DNA from: Cryptomeria japonica
Taxonomy: Eukaryota; Streptophyta; Pinopsida; Cupressales; Cupressaceae
Direction of reading: 5' to 3'
Assembly (NCBI RefSeq): GCF_030272615.1
Contig: NC_081413.1
Coordinates: 24,973,966 to 25,037,965 of the forward strand
Length of the DNA: 64,000 nt
In this document: positions 1 through 11,480 of the stretch, piece after piece
Position numbering within the stretch: position 1 is the first letter of the stretch
How the letters are laid out: each line of letters opens with the position of its first letter
Program-made: the position numbers and the translations under genes
The notes under the pieces: generated by a model
What the model was told of the DNA's origin: nothing
Seen by the model: the letters and a program-made list of their open reading frames with translations, nothing else
Databases searched by the model: none

Positions 1-1275
1 CACTCATCTCCATGAAATTTTTACTAAAATCAATTATACACATGACAATAAACATCCACTTTTCTATAACAATTGCATCAAAATCATCAAAACAAATCAT
101 AGAAATTACTTCTTCCAACTTCATTTTTTGTAGTTATCTTGCAAGGCAATGATTGCTTTTGACAAAATATTTTTTCTCTTTTGAAAATTCAAACTTTTCA
201 TGATTGCTATTGTTTTTCATATAAGAACGTTTATACTGAATAAATTTTTCACCATACCTATTATATTTTTCCAACACGATACAGAACTCATTCCACAATC
301 TATTTTCATGCATCCTATAACATAGATTCATGCTTCAATTATTAGTTTCAACATTTCTTTTCATAATGATTATTTAATCAACATAGGGTACAAGGATGTA
401 GATCCCAACACTTGTCCTTTATGATTTTGGGTGAACCCATAATAATGGGTTACAAACTCATGACAAACAAAAAAGTTTTAGGTGGCCAAAAAAAAATTGG
501 CAAACACCTTCGAACAAAAGTACTTTTTCACCCTTAGTTTGAGAAAGGCAAGTTTTTAATGGAATATTTTAGAAGGAAATAATATAAGGATGAAGAGAGA
601 GAGAGAAAACATTATTTGTTATTTTGGGCAAGTTGGCCTAGATTTTAGAATTGTCTAAAATTCATCTATATAATAAGGCATCATGTAACGGCTTTGCATC
701 AAAGGTGTTTTTATGATCAAGTTATCATGTAATCAAGAGATGGAGAGTAAGATGAATGTTGTAACATTCCAAACATTTGTAAAGTTTATCAAGAAAGTGA
801 TTATTGAACTACAAAATAGTTAAGGGGCATAATTATTTGATGAGCCATACTAAAATTCAATGATCAAGACAAAGAAAGTATTCCTTATTCTATGGAACTC
901 CGTGAATTGATGGGTGGCAATAAGGTGGCCTCCCACAAATCAATCTACCCTCATTCTACCATAGAATTGTAGGGACCCTCCCACCCTACATGAGGCATAG
1001 TTGCACCAAAAGATTGATTAATGAACATTTCAATACTGAACACTTTAAATAGTTTAGCAAAGTGGTTGATAACTTTTCCAGTTTGTGTTTGATGTGTTCT
1101 ATCTAATGTGTTTTTGATCCATATGCAGCTACCACCAACAAAAACTTTGACATATTCTAGAAGTTAAATATATATTTTATTTGTATAAGATGTGCCTGCA
1201 TATAACGCATACGAAGGTCATTAACGATCACATACTTAAAAGCTAATGAAACCCAATCATTGTAACAAGTTTATA
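1..1275. other. AT-rich intergenic sequence, no gene seen
   Basis: No convincing reading frame, RNA gene or bounded repeat is visible. The longest open stretch (minus strand, 134-331) is Lys/Asn-rich, has no recognisable motif and looks like chance in AT-rich DNA. A purine-rich GA tract lies near 590-610, and a TATA-like stretch followed by GC-richer sequence lies at 665-700, which could be the edge of an old LTR. I cannot bound it. Confidence 0.5.
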
Positions 1276-2102
1276 TTTTCTTTAGCGGTGGGAATCTGAG
1301 GACGCTCGTTATCGACCCCTAATTTGATACGACATATAAAATCTCGTCGATGAGCGAACCAGATCAATTACTGTTGGGGGTCAACCCCTAATTTGAGACG
1401 ACTTATAAAAACTCTTTACAGTTTTCTTAAACATTAATCTCTTGATGAAACACACTTCATTTAACACAGAAAGCAAAAAAGCGTGCAATATTACTTATTT
1501 CGCTTACCACTTATTTTGGAGGCTACTTCATGGTATATACTGTAATAATAAATTGTCTTCAAAATCTACCTCGAACCATTAATTTCAACTGTAATAAAAA
1601 TAATCATAAATTACATTTAAATTTGTAAACGATTTTATGATTCGCTTGCGTGCCAGGGGCTCTATTAAAATGTGTAAACGATTTGATGATCTGCTTGCAC
1701 GCCAGGGACTCTATTGAAGTTTATTGTATGGTTATATGTGATCAATTTTTTCCATAACATTTCAGAGCATGATATGAAAAATGACTTGTTTTTAGTTATA
1801 ATATTTATGTTTTATAACATTTTAAATCATATTCTATGATCTAATATTAAAATAAATAAATAATGACTATGTTCCACATGAATCACAGAATACGACTGCA
1901 TTTTAACAAAAGAAGGGATATAGATATGAGTGAGGATAATGCATATTTGCCGAAAATAGGAGGAATAAATGGACATTCTACTCTGTAACTATTTAACTTT
2001 CACGACGAATTAGTAGAACTCATATAAATCAGAAAACCAAAACATATATGGTATAAACGAAAACCATCTTATTTGATAAAAACCTAAACATGTTGCAAAC
2101 CA

Positions 2103-2199
2103 CTTTCAGATGCACACAGCTTGGCACGGTGCAATAGCATTTACATCAACAAGTGATAAACATGCTCATTGGATCGTGCCAAACTGCGGCCTCTGAAAG
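2103..2199 (-). ncRNA. Candidate MIR171-like microRNA precursor, copy A
   Basis: The two arms form a long imperfect hairpin. CTTTCAGA at 2103-2110 pairs with TCTGAAAG at 2192-2199. CAGCTTGGCACG near 2117-2128 pairs with CGTGCCAAACTG near 2175-2186, leaving one mismatch. Pairing continues inward through GCAATAGCA and TGCTCATTG to a short loop around 2140-2155. By eye about 36-40 positions per arm pair, with few bulges, as in plant pre-miRNAs. The arms contain TTGGCACG and CGTGCCAA, the core of the miR171 duplex. Aligned from memory, a 21-nt window matches miR171 at 14 of 21 positions on either strand. The minus strand is preferred because a TATA box lies about 60 bp upstream in that direction. 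A GRAS-family transcript as target would be inference only. It could also be a decayed or non-miRNA foldback. Confidence 0.5.
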
Positions 2200-2259
2200 G
2201 AATGAGCATTTTTTTCTCTCAATCCACCCTGCAATGCTTGAATTAGATGGTTGCATGGC

Positions 2260-2267
2260 TATTTATA
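2260..2267 (-). promoter_or_regulatory. TATA box upstream of foldback A
   Basis: Read on the minus strand this is TATAAATA in the context CCTATAAATAGCC, a near-perfect plant TATA box. Transcription starting about 30 bp downstream would begin near 2230, with the hairpin about 30 nt into the transcript. The motif and its spacing to the hairpin are kept in all four copies. Confidence 0.55.
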
Positions 2268-4247
2268 GGAAGCCAAACAACATTTAAAGAAAACATCTGT
2301 GAAGAGATGGGCCACATAATATTGGGGGACCAATGCATTGCTTGGCGGACCACACCACTCAAATTGAATGCCATTCTTAGTGCTCCCAATTTTTATATTC
2401 AACAAGACATAAATGGATCATCAGAGACTTTAATAACAATGGATTTTCATGGAGTTTGCCTGAATGTTTTTTAATATATCAATTATACAGCCTACGCAAG
2501 CCTCTGTTTACAGTCTAATGTGCAATCATGTGGTTAATCTTTCAAAATATTATTTAATTATTAACGTTTAAACTATGGATTGTTTGAGACATCTGAAATA
2601 TTATGAAGCGTATGTAGACATTATGCTTTTCCCACACAAGTCCCATTTGGAAATTTGTGCGCAGTAAGTACGTTTTCAAGTGGATGAAAAAGTTAAATTA
2701 ATAACATTCTGTATTATATTTGGTGTCTCCATGTCGGTAGGGCACATTAATTGGGGAGCTGTCATTCATTGGGACGAGAGAGAAAATAACGTGGGTATCC
2801 CATTTCTCTCATTTGTTCTGTCATTGAAGTGAGGATTTTTAATTCCACTCTCTTCAACTATGAAGTAAATAGCGAGTGACGGCAGGGCTCTTCAGTTTCG
2901 AAAAGAAGAATTACGTGTGCTTTGATTTGACATCATTTAATATTTGTGCCTGTACCCCTCTGTAACTTTTTCTTCCTGGGCACCATATAGGTATGACTTG
3001 TTATGTTACAAACTAAAATACAAAACACTCACTTCTAATTTGACTTTAACATTCTTGATATTTTCCAGAATTATATGAAATTACATTGATATTTGAAAAA
3101 TCAAATTAAGAGGGTTGAGGATATGTTATGGTTTAGGTTTTAGCTTTCTTTTTATTTTGAAGGCTGTGTATTATTTTTTATATTTATTGTAAGTTCTTTT
3201 TGCTGTTTATAATTATGGAGGTTATTGTTTTTTAATAATCTCCAAATTCATTAATCAAGTTGTTCATATTGGTGTTTTAAGTTTTATTGCAAGTTCTCTT
3301 TGCTGTTTATGATTATGGGTGTTATTGTTTTTTTTTATATAATCTCCAAATTCATTAATCAAGTTGTTGATATTAATGGTGTTGAAGTTTTGATAGCACA
3401 TGAAGATAGTTTCACCATTAAAGTAAATTAGGAAGTTTGTTTGTAAAATCTTTTCACATATATATGTCTTCTAAAATACCTCTAGATATGGTTCTCTTTC
3501 ATTTGACTTCAAATTTTTTTTATCTTAATTAATTATTTTGTTGAGAACATTCTCTATAAAAATACACTTAAAAAATGAGTGACCAAGATTGTGTCCCCTC
3601 AGTTGTCTATATGTCTTTATTCATTTTCACCCCTTAGACATGAGTTTTTTCCAACTCAAAATAACAATCTCACTCCTTTCACTTACCAATTACTATTCAT
3701 TGATCAAAATTTATCTTCAACTATTAATAGATTACTCACTACCTTTAAATTTAAATCTGTAATTATGATCTGCATGCGTTAATGATAGTGATATAGTGCC
3801 TTGGCTCTCTGTTAATACTAAATACCAAAACTAGGAGCTCCATCTTCTTACACATGGTAAAATGAGTCTGTAAATCTCAGAATGCAATCTGCATTTTAAT
3901 AAAGTGGGAATATAGATGTCAATGAGACCAATGAATATTTGCCGAAAAAAAACTTCCATAAAAATAGCAGGGAAGAAATGAGCATTGTATTCTCCATTAA
4001 AAGGTAATAACTTTCATGGGGATTTAATAGAGCTCTTAGAAACGAGAAAAATAAAACATATACGGTATAATCCAAAACCATCTGATGTACGTGTTAGTTC
4101 ATTTAAGTCAAGGATTTTTACCACTTTTCATCTAGAAAATATGTGCTGGTTATGCTCAGTTCAAACGTTGCATTTCCTCGGATCCAGTAAAAGACAGAGA
4201 GATCCCAACCATCCTATTTGAGGAAAAACTAAACACGTTGCAAACCA

Positions 4248-4344
4248 CTTTCAGTTGCACGCAGCTTGGCACGGTGCAATGGCATTTATATCAACTAGTG
4301 AAAATCATGCTCATTGGATCGTGCCAAAGTGCGGCTTCCGAAAG
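4248..4344 (-). ncRNA. Candidate MIR171-like microRNA precursor, copy B
   Basis: Same foldback as copy A and the same 97-bp length. The TTGGCACGGTGCAAT arm (4265-4279) faces ATTGGATCGTGCCAA (4313-4327). The outer stem is slightly weaker here, with CTTTCAG against CGAAAG and AGTGCGG instead of ACTGCGG. The loop side reads TATCAACTAGTGAAAA, so one inner pair is lost compared with copy D. The stem is still continuous. Function as a microRNA is inferred from structure and conservation only; no mature product can be assigned from sequence. Confidence 0.45.
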
Positions 4345-4404
4345 GAATGAGTATTTTTTTCTCTCAATCTTCGCTGCAATGCTTGAATTAGATGGTTGCA
4401 TGGG

Positions 4405-4412
4405 TATTTATA
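4405..4412 (-). promoter_or_regulatory. TATA box upstream of foldback B
   Basis: The minus strand reads TATAAATA in the context CCTATAAATACCC, about 60 bp upstream of the foldback, as in copy A. Confidence 0.5.
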
Positions 4413-6460
4413 GGAAGCCAAAAACATTAATAAAAAATCTGTGAAGAGATTGCCCACACAGTATTGGGGATCACAGAACTCAAAGTTGAATGCCATTCTC
4501 AGCAGCTCATATTTTTTCAAATTCTTTTATTCAACGAGACTTGAACAGTAATGGATTTTTTCCTAAAAATTTTTCAATATATCAATTATTTACAGTCACA
4601 AATGTTTACAGTCAAAAATGCTATCATGTTGTCAAGACATCTGAATCAATGTAAAACTATGAAGTTTATATAAAATTTGAATTCATGAAAGTAATTTTTT
4701 ATTAATTTAAATATAATAGATGATGCAAATATAATGGCAATGGCTATTTTCCATACAAAACAGTCTTCCATCAAAAATACAAATTTACATAATACAATTA
4801 TTTTTCACGGGATTTTTTGGTATTTTTACATCATTAAGAAAATAGATTAAGAAGATCAACCAGTAAAAATTGTGTAAAAATCCATTATGATTTACAGATT
4901 TTATATTTTTAATCATGTATTATTTTGTATAGAAAATTAAAAACTTCATTTATAATATTCATTGATATTAATTTTTATTAAAAATATTTTAAAAATATCA
5001 AATCTACATATTAATAATCTATGCAAAACTTATCACACCCAGATCAAACAAAGTTCTCAATTTTCATAAATAGATAGTCAAGCAGGCTGAGAGAATTTAG
5101 GATAGATGATGGCATGATTAATTTCCCACAAGAGGAAAGACTTATTATGCTTTTCCCACCAACCCCAATTTGTGTGCAGTAAGAACATTTCCAAGTGGAT
5201 GAAAAATTAATATAATTACATTCCGTATTATGTTTGCTGTGTCCATGTCGGCAAGGCACTGTTGTTGGGGAGTTAAAAAGCATTTAGCTCTTTTGTTTTG
5301 CCATTCAAGACAGTGGACGTTAATTCAGAGGAATAATATCCACAATAGATAAAGTAAATAGCCACTTATGGAGTGGTTATTCAGTTTCAAAAAGAATTTT
5401 CTACGTTGATTTGACATCTTCACACAGATTTGAGCTGTTATTTTTTTTATTTTTTTTCGCTACAGCATCATATGATTTGTTTTTTTTTTATGGAAAAAGA
5501 AAAAGAAGATTGCATAGTTCAATAAAAGATATAATTTATAGCAGATAACAGCAACAACAAAAATATCATATTGTTGTGATGAACTAAATCAATAATAATG
5601 ACAAAAGAGTAAACTCATTACAACAGCTTGCTGCCAACATTGAAAGAAATAATACATGTGTATAGGTTTTTTATCAATGTTTGCACCTACAAAAACAAAA
5701 TGCCTACTTCTAATCTTATTGTACGTTTTCTATATTTTCATATGAAATTACATAAATATTTGAGAAACGTAATTAAGGGCTGGAGCATCTCTTAAGGTTC
5801 AGGTTTTAGCTTTGTCTGTACTATTTTTTATATTATGTCATTCTTCATGTTAAGAGTCTGGAATATTTTGTATGTCTATTGTAAGGTCTTATTTGTTTGT
5901 TACATTGTTAATCTTTAATAGCCTCAAACTTCACCAATTCAGAAGTTCGTGTTGGTGTTGATTTGACAGCACATTAGAATGTGTCAACTATCAAAGCAAT
6001 TTAAAGAGTTTGTCTCCAAAGTCTTTCATGAGGTATGTCTTCTAAAAAAATTCTAGATGTGTTCTTCTCATTCCATAATATGATCATGTTTTTTGTTGGC
6101 TTGATAATTTTACCTTAATTTGTTATTGTGTTGAGTCATGTATTCCCCCTAAAAATATTCTACAATAAAGAGTGACCAATAAATGGGGTTCACCTTTGTG
6201 TTGTCTAAAACTTTGTGAAGGGATTTCTATTTTTTTTCTTCATTAAGACTAGTGACAAGGTCATCCTCAAACATGGCCCCCAGTTTATTTTAATACCATT
6301 TCTCATTTTCACACTCTAGACATGAGACTTTGTCATCTCAAAGGAGAGAGCTCTTTGTGTCTATGTTTGGATGGAGTTTATTGGATTGCCTTTTCTCATG
6401 CTATAATTTTTATCCAAAATAATAGTCTTGCTAGGAAATATCATTTGTGTCAAGCCAAAT

Positions 6461-6699
6461 TTTTTTCTCGATTGATTTGCAAAAGCATATTTATCTCAAA
6501 ATTGATCTCTCCAAGGACTTGGATAATTTATTTGAGATACATAGTTGGAAAATTATACACCCACACACTATGTTATTTATCTAAATTTTCCTAGCACCTA
6601 TTTTTGGTGTTTATCATATAATCATATGATCAAAGGTTGTCTCTTGTCACTCATTGCAATAAACCCACTCCCTATCTTGTTAATTATACCCTCCCCATC
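6461..6699 (-). other. Possible left half of an interrupted copia relic
   Basis: This stretch lies between the end of repeat copy B and the left LTR of the copia element at 6700. On the minus strand 6620-6699 reads a short frame containing GEGIINKIGSGFIAMSD. It resembles the IGSGFI segment that follows the active site in Ty1/copia proteases. The sequence right of 10939 holds a copia protease active-site relic in the same direction, so the two could be halves of one older element split by the 6700-10939 insertion. The similarity is short and the call is tentative. Confidence 0.25.
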
Positions 6700-7096
6700 T
6701 ATTGGAAAGATTAAGAGCCCGTCATGAAGCTATCCACACTTCAAGGGATTGACCAAGAAACAAACCAACCATAAGAGAATGTTGCAAAATGAGAAAGAAT
6801 AAACAATCGAGATTGAAATGAAATGCTTGAGATGAATTGATATGAATTGATGATACAATGTACAAATGAACCTTTCTTATATAGGCAAGAGATGATGAGG
6901 TAGTTACAACTAACCTTGATAAAAAATTAATGTTTATTCTTGATGAAACTAATATTAAATTGTAAGCTATGACTCATCTCTATCTAGAATGACAGCTAAG
7001 ATAACTAACATGAACAATATCAAATGAGAGTTCCATGTGACGACTAAGCTATCCTAAGTAAACTTAATAAAAGTGAATAGGCTATTCACAGCAACA
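6700..7096 (-). repeat. 3' LTR of the gag-protease copia element
   Basis: Aligns along its length with 10511-10939. The shared blocks include GTACAAATGAACCTT, TATATAGGCAAGAGATGATG and AAGCTATCCTAAGTAAACTT. It is shorter than the other LTR because the right copy has about 30 extra bases near its outer end. Minus-strand ends are TGTTGC and, mutated, CCAATA in place of CCAACA. Confidence 0.8.
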
Positions 7097-7282
7097 CCCC
7101 CCTTAAGTGTAACTTAGAGAGAAAAATTATTATGCACAAATGATGCAAGATTAATATGAATATGCAATATATGGGTCCCAACAACTTAACACCCCCCTTG
7201 AGTGTAACTTAGAGAGAAAAATTATTATGCACAAATGATGCAAGATTAATATGAACATGCAATATATGGGTCCCAACAACTA
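7093..7282 (-). repeat. 95-bp tandem duplication covering the PPT
   Basis: Two nearly identical 95-bp units (7093-7187 and 7188-7282) start with AACACCCCCCTT and end with GGGTCCCAACAACT. Each carries the polypurine tract (a polypyrimidine run on this strand), so the element has two candidate plus-strand priming sites. The units differ at only a handful of positions, so the duplication looks younger than the LTR divergence or was homogenised. Confidence 0.85.
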
Positions 7283-7685
7283 AGCCATGTTAAGTACCCA
7301 TGCACAAATAATTATGCAACTTATTTTTAACAAACAAAGAAAAGTCAAAAACCCTGTGGGACAAAACTTCTCTCCAAAAAGGAGAGATGAAAAATATGTA
7401 CAAGTGATAGATCATGTGATGTATGGAGGTCTCATGTCAATACCCCCCAAGAACTACATCCGTCACAAGAAAATAATACAATCACCCCTCCAATGAAGGG
7501 AAATATAGAGACAACATTGCCCCCCATAATGAAGTATCATCAAAGCCACCAAAGTATATTTGAGGCCAAAAAAGAATCTAATGGCAGCAAATATCAAGTA
7601 TCCCCTTGGGAAGAAGGAAATGCAATGGTGAATGTAGAAGAAACTCTGCATCCATGATGAAATGAGAAGGAAGAAGTCTCATCAA

Positions 7686-9000
7686 TTAAAAATCCATGGA
7701 TTGATGATCAACCCTACCCTTTGCAACAACAACATCTTTGTCACCATGAATGAACACTAAATTTGCTACAAACTCAACATTGTCGTCAACTTTTGTAATC
7801 TGATAAATGGATAGTAGATTATGGGCTATCTCAAAAAAATAATGAACATTATCTATTGATCCATCACCCAAGTCAATATCACCTACTGTAGCAACATGAA
7901 CAAAATTATTATTTGCAATCAAGGGTCTATCACAAGAGGGCTCTCTAAGAGAACCTAGAACCATGACATCAACCAAACAGGTGATGTGAACTGAAGCTCT
8001 AGAATCAATAATCCATCCAATGTCCTGAGGTGCTTGAGTCGTAATAAAGGCATGACCCTTTCCTTTGTGATTTGGAGAACTATCCTCATATTTGGTAGAA
8101 GGTGAACTAGATGAAGGAATGGAAATATTATGGACCTTGAGTAATTGTCTCAACTCATGATTTTCCTTCTTATAACAATTTTTTTCATCATGTTCAACTT
8201 TCTTACAAAATCCATACAATGGTTTGTCATTCTTATTGTAAATTTGATCATTATGCCTGAATTTCTTACAAAAAGAACAATTGGATCCCTCCTTCTTAGA
8301 ATTCACCTCTTTGGAAGAGGGAAAGGAAGTGTCACCAGATTTTGCCTTGGTCTTGTTCATGTTCTTACCCCGTCCCTTTGAAGATTGAACCATCAAAACA
8401 TAACTCTTAGGAATAACATCCATTTGAGTCAAATTGGCCTACTACCTATTCAATCAATCACAAACCTCCTCAAAAGGAGGCATCTTATAATCTTTTCCCA
8501 CAACATCTATAGTAGAATAGAATATAGATGAAAACACTTGAAATGGACCTTGAATCTTAGATAGGACCAAGAAAATACACTCCCTGTCTTCTTTAATATG
8601 ACCATAGCCTTTCAACTGTGACAAAATCAACTTGAACTATGCAAGGAAATCTTGAATAGTGGGAATTACATCTAGAGAGAGGGAAGTGAGATTGGCTTCA
8701 AGCTATAGGATCTTGAACTAATAGATCTTACCATACAACTCTTTAAGCTTATCCCACATCTTTTTAGGTGTGGTATACTCAGCAATATGAAACAACAAAT
8801 TCTCTGACACGTGAAGACCTATGAGTCCTTTCACCTCATCCATTTTGTTCCTATGAACAAATACTCAAACGCCTTAGTGAATTCAAGTTGTTTAGCATCT
8901 AACATTTTCCAAAGACCTTAAGATTGCAACAATTGTGACATCTTGATCTTCCATGTCAGATAGTTGTGTGGAGTGAGCAATTCAATCCTAAGGTCTGACA
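7686..9000 (-). pseudogene. Copia gag-protease, degraded
   Basis: The 5' part (9000 to 8433, minus strand) is a gag relic with many stops. It still reads TWKIKMSQ-like and GVKGLIGLHVSENLLFHI-like pieces in alternating frames, typical of the copia capsid. From 8432 to 7686 an open frame of 248 codons remains. It has two CCHC zinc-knuckle remnants (CSFCKKFRH with the last Cys replaced by Tyr, and GFCKKVEHDEKNC). The protease site at about residue 140 reads WIIDSRASVHIT, where family members have D-S-G; the Gly to Arg change should inactivate it. The protease ends in IAHNLLSIYQI and a GRVDHQS motif just before where the integrase zinc domain would begin, but the frame stops there. The product would be a structural polyprotein without enzymes downstream. 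Confidence 0.75.
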
Positions 9001-9010
9001 TAATATACCA

Positions 9011-10498
9011 AAGAACACAAAAGATAAATATGCAAGAGACAACCTCTAAAATAGATAATTTTACAATTCTCAAACACCAAATTTACCAAAACAACAAGGA
9101 AAAATATGAAATATAGCTTATGAAGTTGAAACAAGGCACCTGATTAACAAGAATGGCTAATAGGTGGGGCTTGCAAGTAAGGTGGATGACAATTGATCGA
9201 TGTTGGGAGTCACTTGTAACAAATATCTTCACCTTTTAGGATGTCATTACAAGCACTTCACTATGCAATGAAATCACAGCCTTCAAAGAGATAATATCAG
9301 GTCCAAAACAAAATGCTTAGTCAAATAACAATGTTGTTGCAACTAAAAACCAATACTATCGCAGCCTTAGAATGTCCATAGCCAATAAAATGATATCTCA
9401 ACTTGCAAGTAACAGGCAATATCTCGTAGCCACAAAAGTGCACATTGTCAAGGAAGAATAGTGTCGCAGTTAATGAAGATGAAGAAACTTCAAACAAAAT
9501 ATGTGTCTCCTTGCTACGTAGAAAAGAGAATTATTGTACCAAATCAGTTATAATGTAGATCAATTGCAAGTGGATCGCAGGTCAAAAAGGTATGTAGTCG
9601 TTGCCAACCACTGTCAATAGCTATGCAGCCAAGACCTAGCACTCAAATTGAACATGGCTATAAACATGAAAAACCACATGCGCTAGAGTTTACATGTGGG
9701 TCGCTAGTTTATATATCGCTCCAATGTAAATGCCACATACCAATAAAAAAATGGCTCTAATAGTTGTCATACGTCCAATAATGAGTTGGAACATGGGTAA
9801 AAATGAGAACTCAATGCTGTTGCTCAATGCTGTTGCTTGTGAAGTTGGCTCTCAAAGAGAACACCATGCCACAAGCAAGTAACAAAATATAACACGGCAC
9901 ACAACTTTGATATATGGCAATGTTAAGGAATATAAAGTTCTACCACCTTTTGAAAATACGATGCTAATTAATATCCTTGATATCGCTGCAAATATATATT
10001 GGTCGCCAAGAAATGAACTCGAAACCAAAGTAGCGTTGCCAATAATGTAATACTGTTATAGCTGAAAGCGGGTATTAATAGAGATCACTCCAAAGTCCTC
10101 GGGTAATGATAATCGCCTTGGACAAACATTTGAACTTGACAACAAATACAAAATAAAGCTTTGACAAAATAAAAGGCTGGCTGCAAAGTATGATGTTTGC
10201 GATGGAGTCAATGATGATACGCAACCAAATGATATCAGTTAGAAAGGAGAGAATATATATCACTGTTCAATAATAAGTAGCTTGTAGTATTGTCACTGCT
10301 GCAAACAAGCTAAAAAACTGAATAAATTTGTCGCCGTATGTATAAGGGCATCCCAAACGGAGACGATTTCTAAAAATTCAAGGAATTTTTAACATCGAAA
10401 TGATGTTATCTATGAGCTAGACTGTAGGAGGGATGAATAACAAATTTCTATCAAATGCTCAATTCTCTATGATACGCAACCAAATTTGTATGGACAAA
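9011..10498 (-). other. Leader region of the copia element, non-coding
   Basis: About 1.5 kb between the PBS and gag. No reading frame of note is seen. It contains many short phrases of the type TATCGC and GTCGC but no clear periodic repeat. Its length is large for a copia leader. Confidence 0.45.
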
Positions 10499-10510
10499 GG
10501 CATGATACCA
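10499..10510 (-). promoter_or_regulatory. Primer binding site, initiator-Met tRNA type
   Basis: Directly inside the right LTR the minus strand reads TGGTATCATGCC. Its first eight bases match the plant initiator-Met tRNA PBS (TGGTATCA), which fixes the element's orientation and the LTR boundary at 10511. Confidence 0.75.
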
Positions 10511-10939
10511 TGTTGGAAAGATTAAGAGTCCATCATGAAGCCGGCCATACTTTAAGGGATCGATCAAGAAACAAACCAACTACAAGAGAATGATGCAACA
10601 TGAGCAAGAATGAACAATGGAGATCAAAATGAGATGCTTGAGATAAATTAATAAGAATTAATGATACAATGTACAAATGAACCTTGCTTATATAGGCAAG
10701 AGATGATGAGGTAGTTACAACTAACCATGATACAAAATTAAATGCATGATGCATTATGAAACTAATATTAATTAATGAGGTGTGACTTACCTCTATCTAG
10801 AATAACACCTAAGATAGCTAACATGAACAATATTAAATAAAAGTTCTATGCGACAACTAAGCTATCCTAAGTAAACTTAACATGTGTGAATAGGTACTAA
10901 CTTAGAACTCGTTCTAATATATCCTTATTCACACTAACA
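10511..10939 (-). repeat. 5' LTR of the gag-protease copia element
   Basis: Starts on this strand with TGTTGGAAAG and ends with CACTAACA, so the minus-strand LTR runs TGTTAGTG to CTTTCCAACA. It carries the TATATAGG promoter-like motif near 10690, also present in the left LTR. About 30 extra bases near 10890-10925 explain the length difference from 6700-7096. Confidence 0.8.
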
Positions 10940-11480
10940 CTAGCTTCCCAAGAAATTTCCTTCCACCTTTCACTTGTTCTAAAGAACTTAAGAAGTTTTT
11001 ATTGTAATCTATATGTTGGTTGGATCCTAAATCAATATACCATGTGTTAATTGAATTTATTTGGGTAGCTAGAGAGTCTATCAATATATTATGATTGCAC
11101 TCTTTTTGAGAAAAAGTTGATTGTCTTTTTTGATAAAAAAACATTTTTCCTCTTATATGTGATTTCCTAAGAAATTGATCACTTTAATGACCTTCTCCAT
11201 AATTATATAACATGTGATAGATTTTTCCTCTTTTAGAACTATCTTTCTAATTTCTCCATTCATTTTGTGTCTTTTAAAAATCATATATTTTTTAATATCC
11301 TTTGTATAATTTCATTACCTTTTACTATTTCTATGTTGATTCTCTCGATATTATCTTTGAGTTTTGTAGCATTGCAAATTGCACCATGTGCATTTATGAC
11401 ACTTACGCTTTGCACTTGGCACATTTATGATAAAATACACGATCAAGATTTCACAATTCTAACTTCATGAATTGTAAAGA
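10940..11480 (-). pseudogene. Copia gag-protease relic flanking the insertion
   Basis: On the minus strand this reads a degraded zinc knuckle (CYIIMEKVIKV-like in one frame, CYNYGEGHK-like after a frameshift, about 11210-11150). It is followed by a protease segment with WYIDLGSNQHI near 11050. Family members have W-D-S-G there, and the Ser is changed to Leu. The frame ends at the LTR boundary at 10939. It is therefore the 5' part of a second copia element, apparently cut by the 6700-10939 insertion. Confidence 0.6.

Larger units (their letters stand above)
1276..3660 (-). repeat. Repeat unit copy A, carries a foldback locus
   Basis: This is one of four related copies in the window (others at 3661-6460, 53830-55130 and 59676-62330). 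Its left part, with the phrases GGTGGGAAT and GAGGACGCTC near 1285-1310, recurs at the start of copy D. Its right end (TAGACATGAG near 3640) recurs at the ends of copies B and D. Copy A ends where copy B begins, so the pair is a head-to-tail tandem duplication. The best-conserved part is the foldback at 2103-2199 plus the TATA-containing stretch to about 2280. If the minus strand is the sense strand, the unit holds about 1.4 kb of upstream sequence, the promoter, the foldback, and about 0.8 kb of downstream sequence. No long conserved reading frame is seen. Copy A lacks about 120 bp present in B and D just left of the foldback. Confidence 0.75.
3661..6460 (-). repeat. Repeat unit copy B, tandem to copy A
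   Basis: Copy B starts with the stretch CACTCCTTTCACTTACCAAT near 3670, which matches copy D near 59822. It runs through the foldback at 4248-4344 and ends with the TAGACATGAG block near 6318, which also closes copies A and D. Downstream of the foldback it shares with D long blocks near 5090-5300 and 5390-5420 (GAGGAAAGAC, TCGGCAAG, TACGTTGATTTGACATCTTC). It is the longest copy and includes the ~120-bp segment, with GCTGGTTATGCTCAG and CCTCGGATCCAGTA, that copy A lacks. No conserved protein frame is visible. Confidence 0.75.
6700..10939 (-). mobile_element. Non-autonomous Ty1/copia element (gag-protease only)
   Basis: Two diverged LTRs (6700-7096 and 10511-10939) bound a 4.2-kb minus-strand element. 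In its own direction it has a 5' LTR, a PBS at 10499-10510, a ~1.5-kb non-coding leader, a gag-protease frame (about 9000 to 7686), a ~580-bp non-coding 3' region, a PPT-like purine run (minus strand AAGGGGGG, 7097-7104) and a 3' LTR. Integrase, reverse transcriptase and RNase H are absent, since the frame stops right after the protease. It would need enzymes in trans. LTR ends are of the form TGTTG to CAACA. The outer flanks (CCATC and CTAGC) do not form a clean duplication, consistent with age. Confidence 0.8.

Noticed and set aside
134-331. 65-residue minus-strand frame at the window start
   Set aside because: Lys/Asn-rich, no motif, typical of random AT-rich sequence.
6695-10944. Target duplication for the gag-protease copia element
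   Set aside because: The flanks CCATC and CTAGC agree at too few positions. Either it is mutated or the boundary is slightly off.
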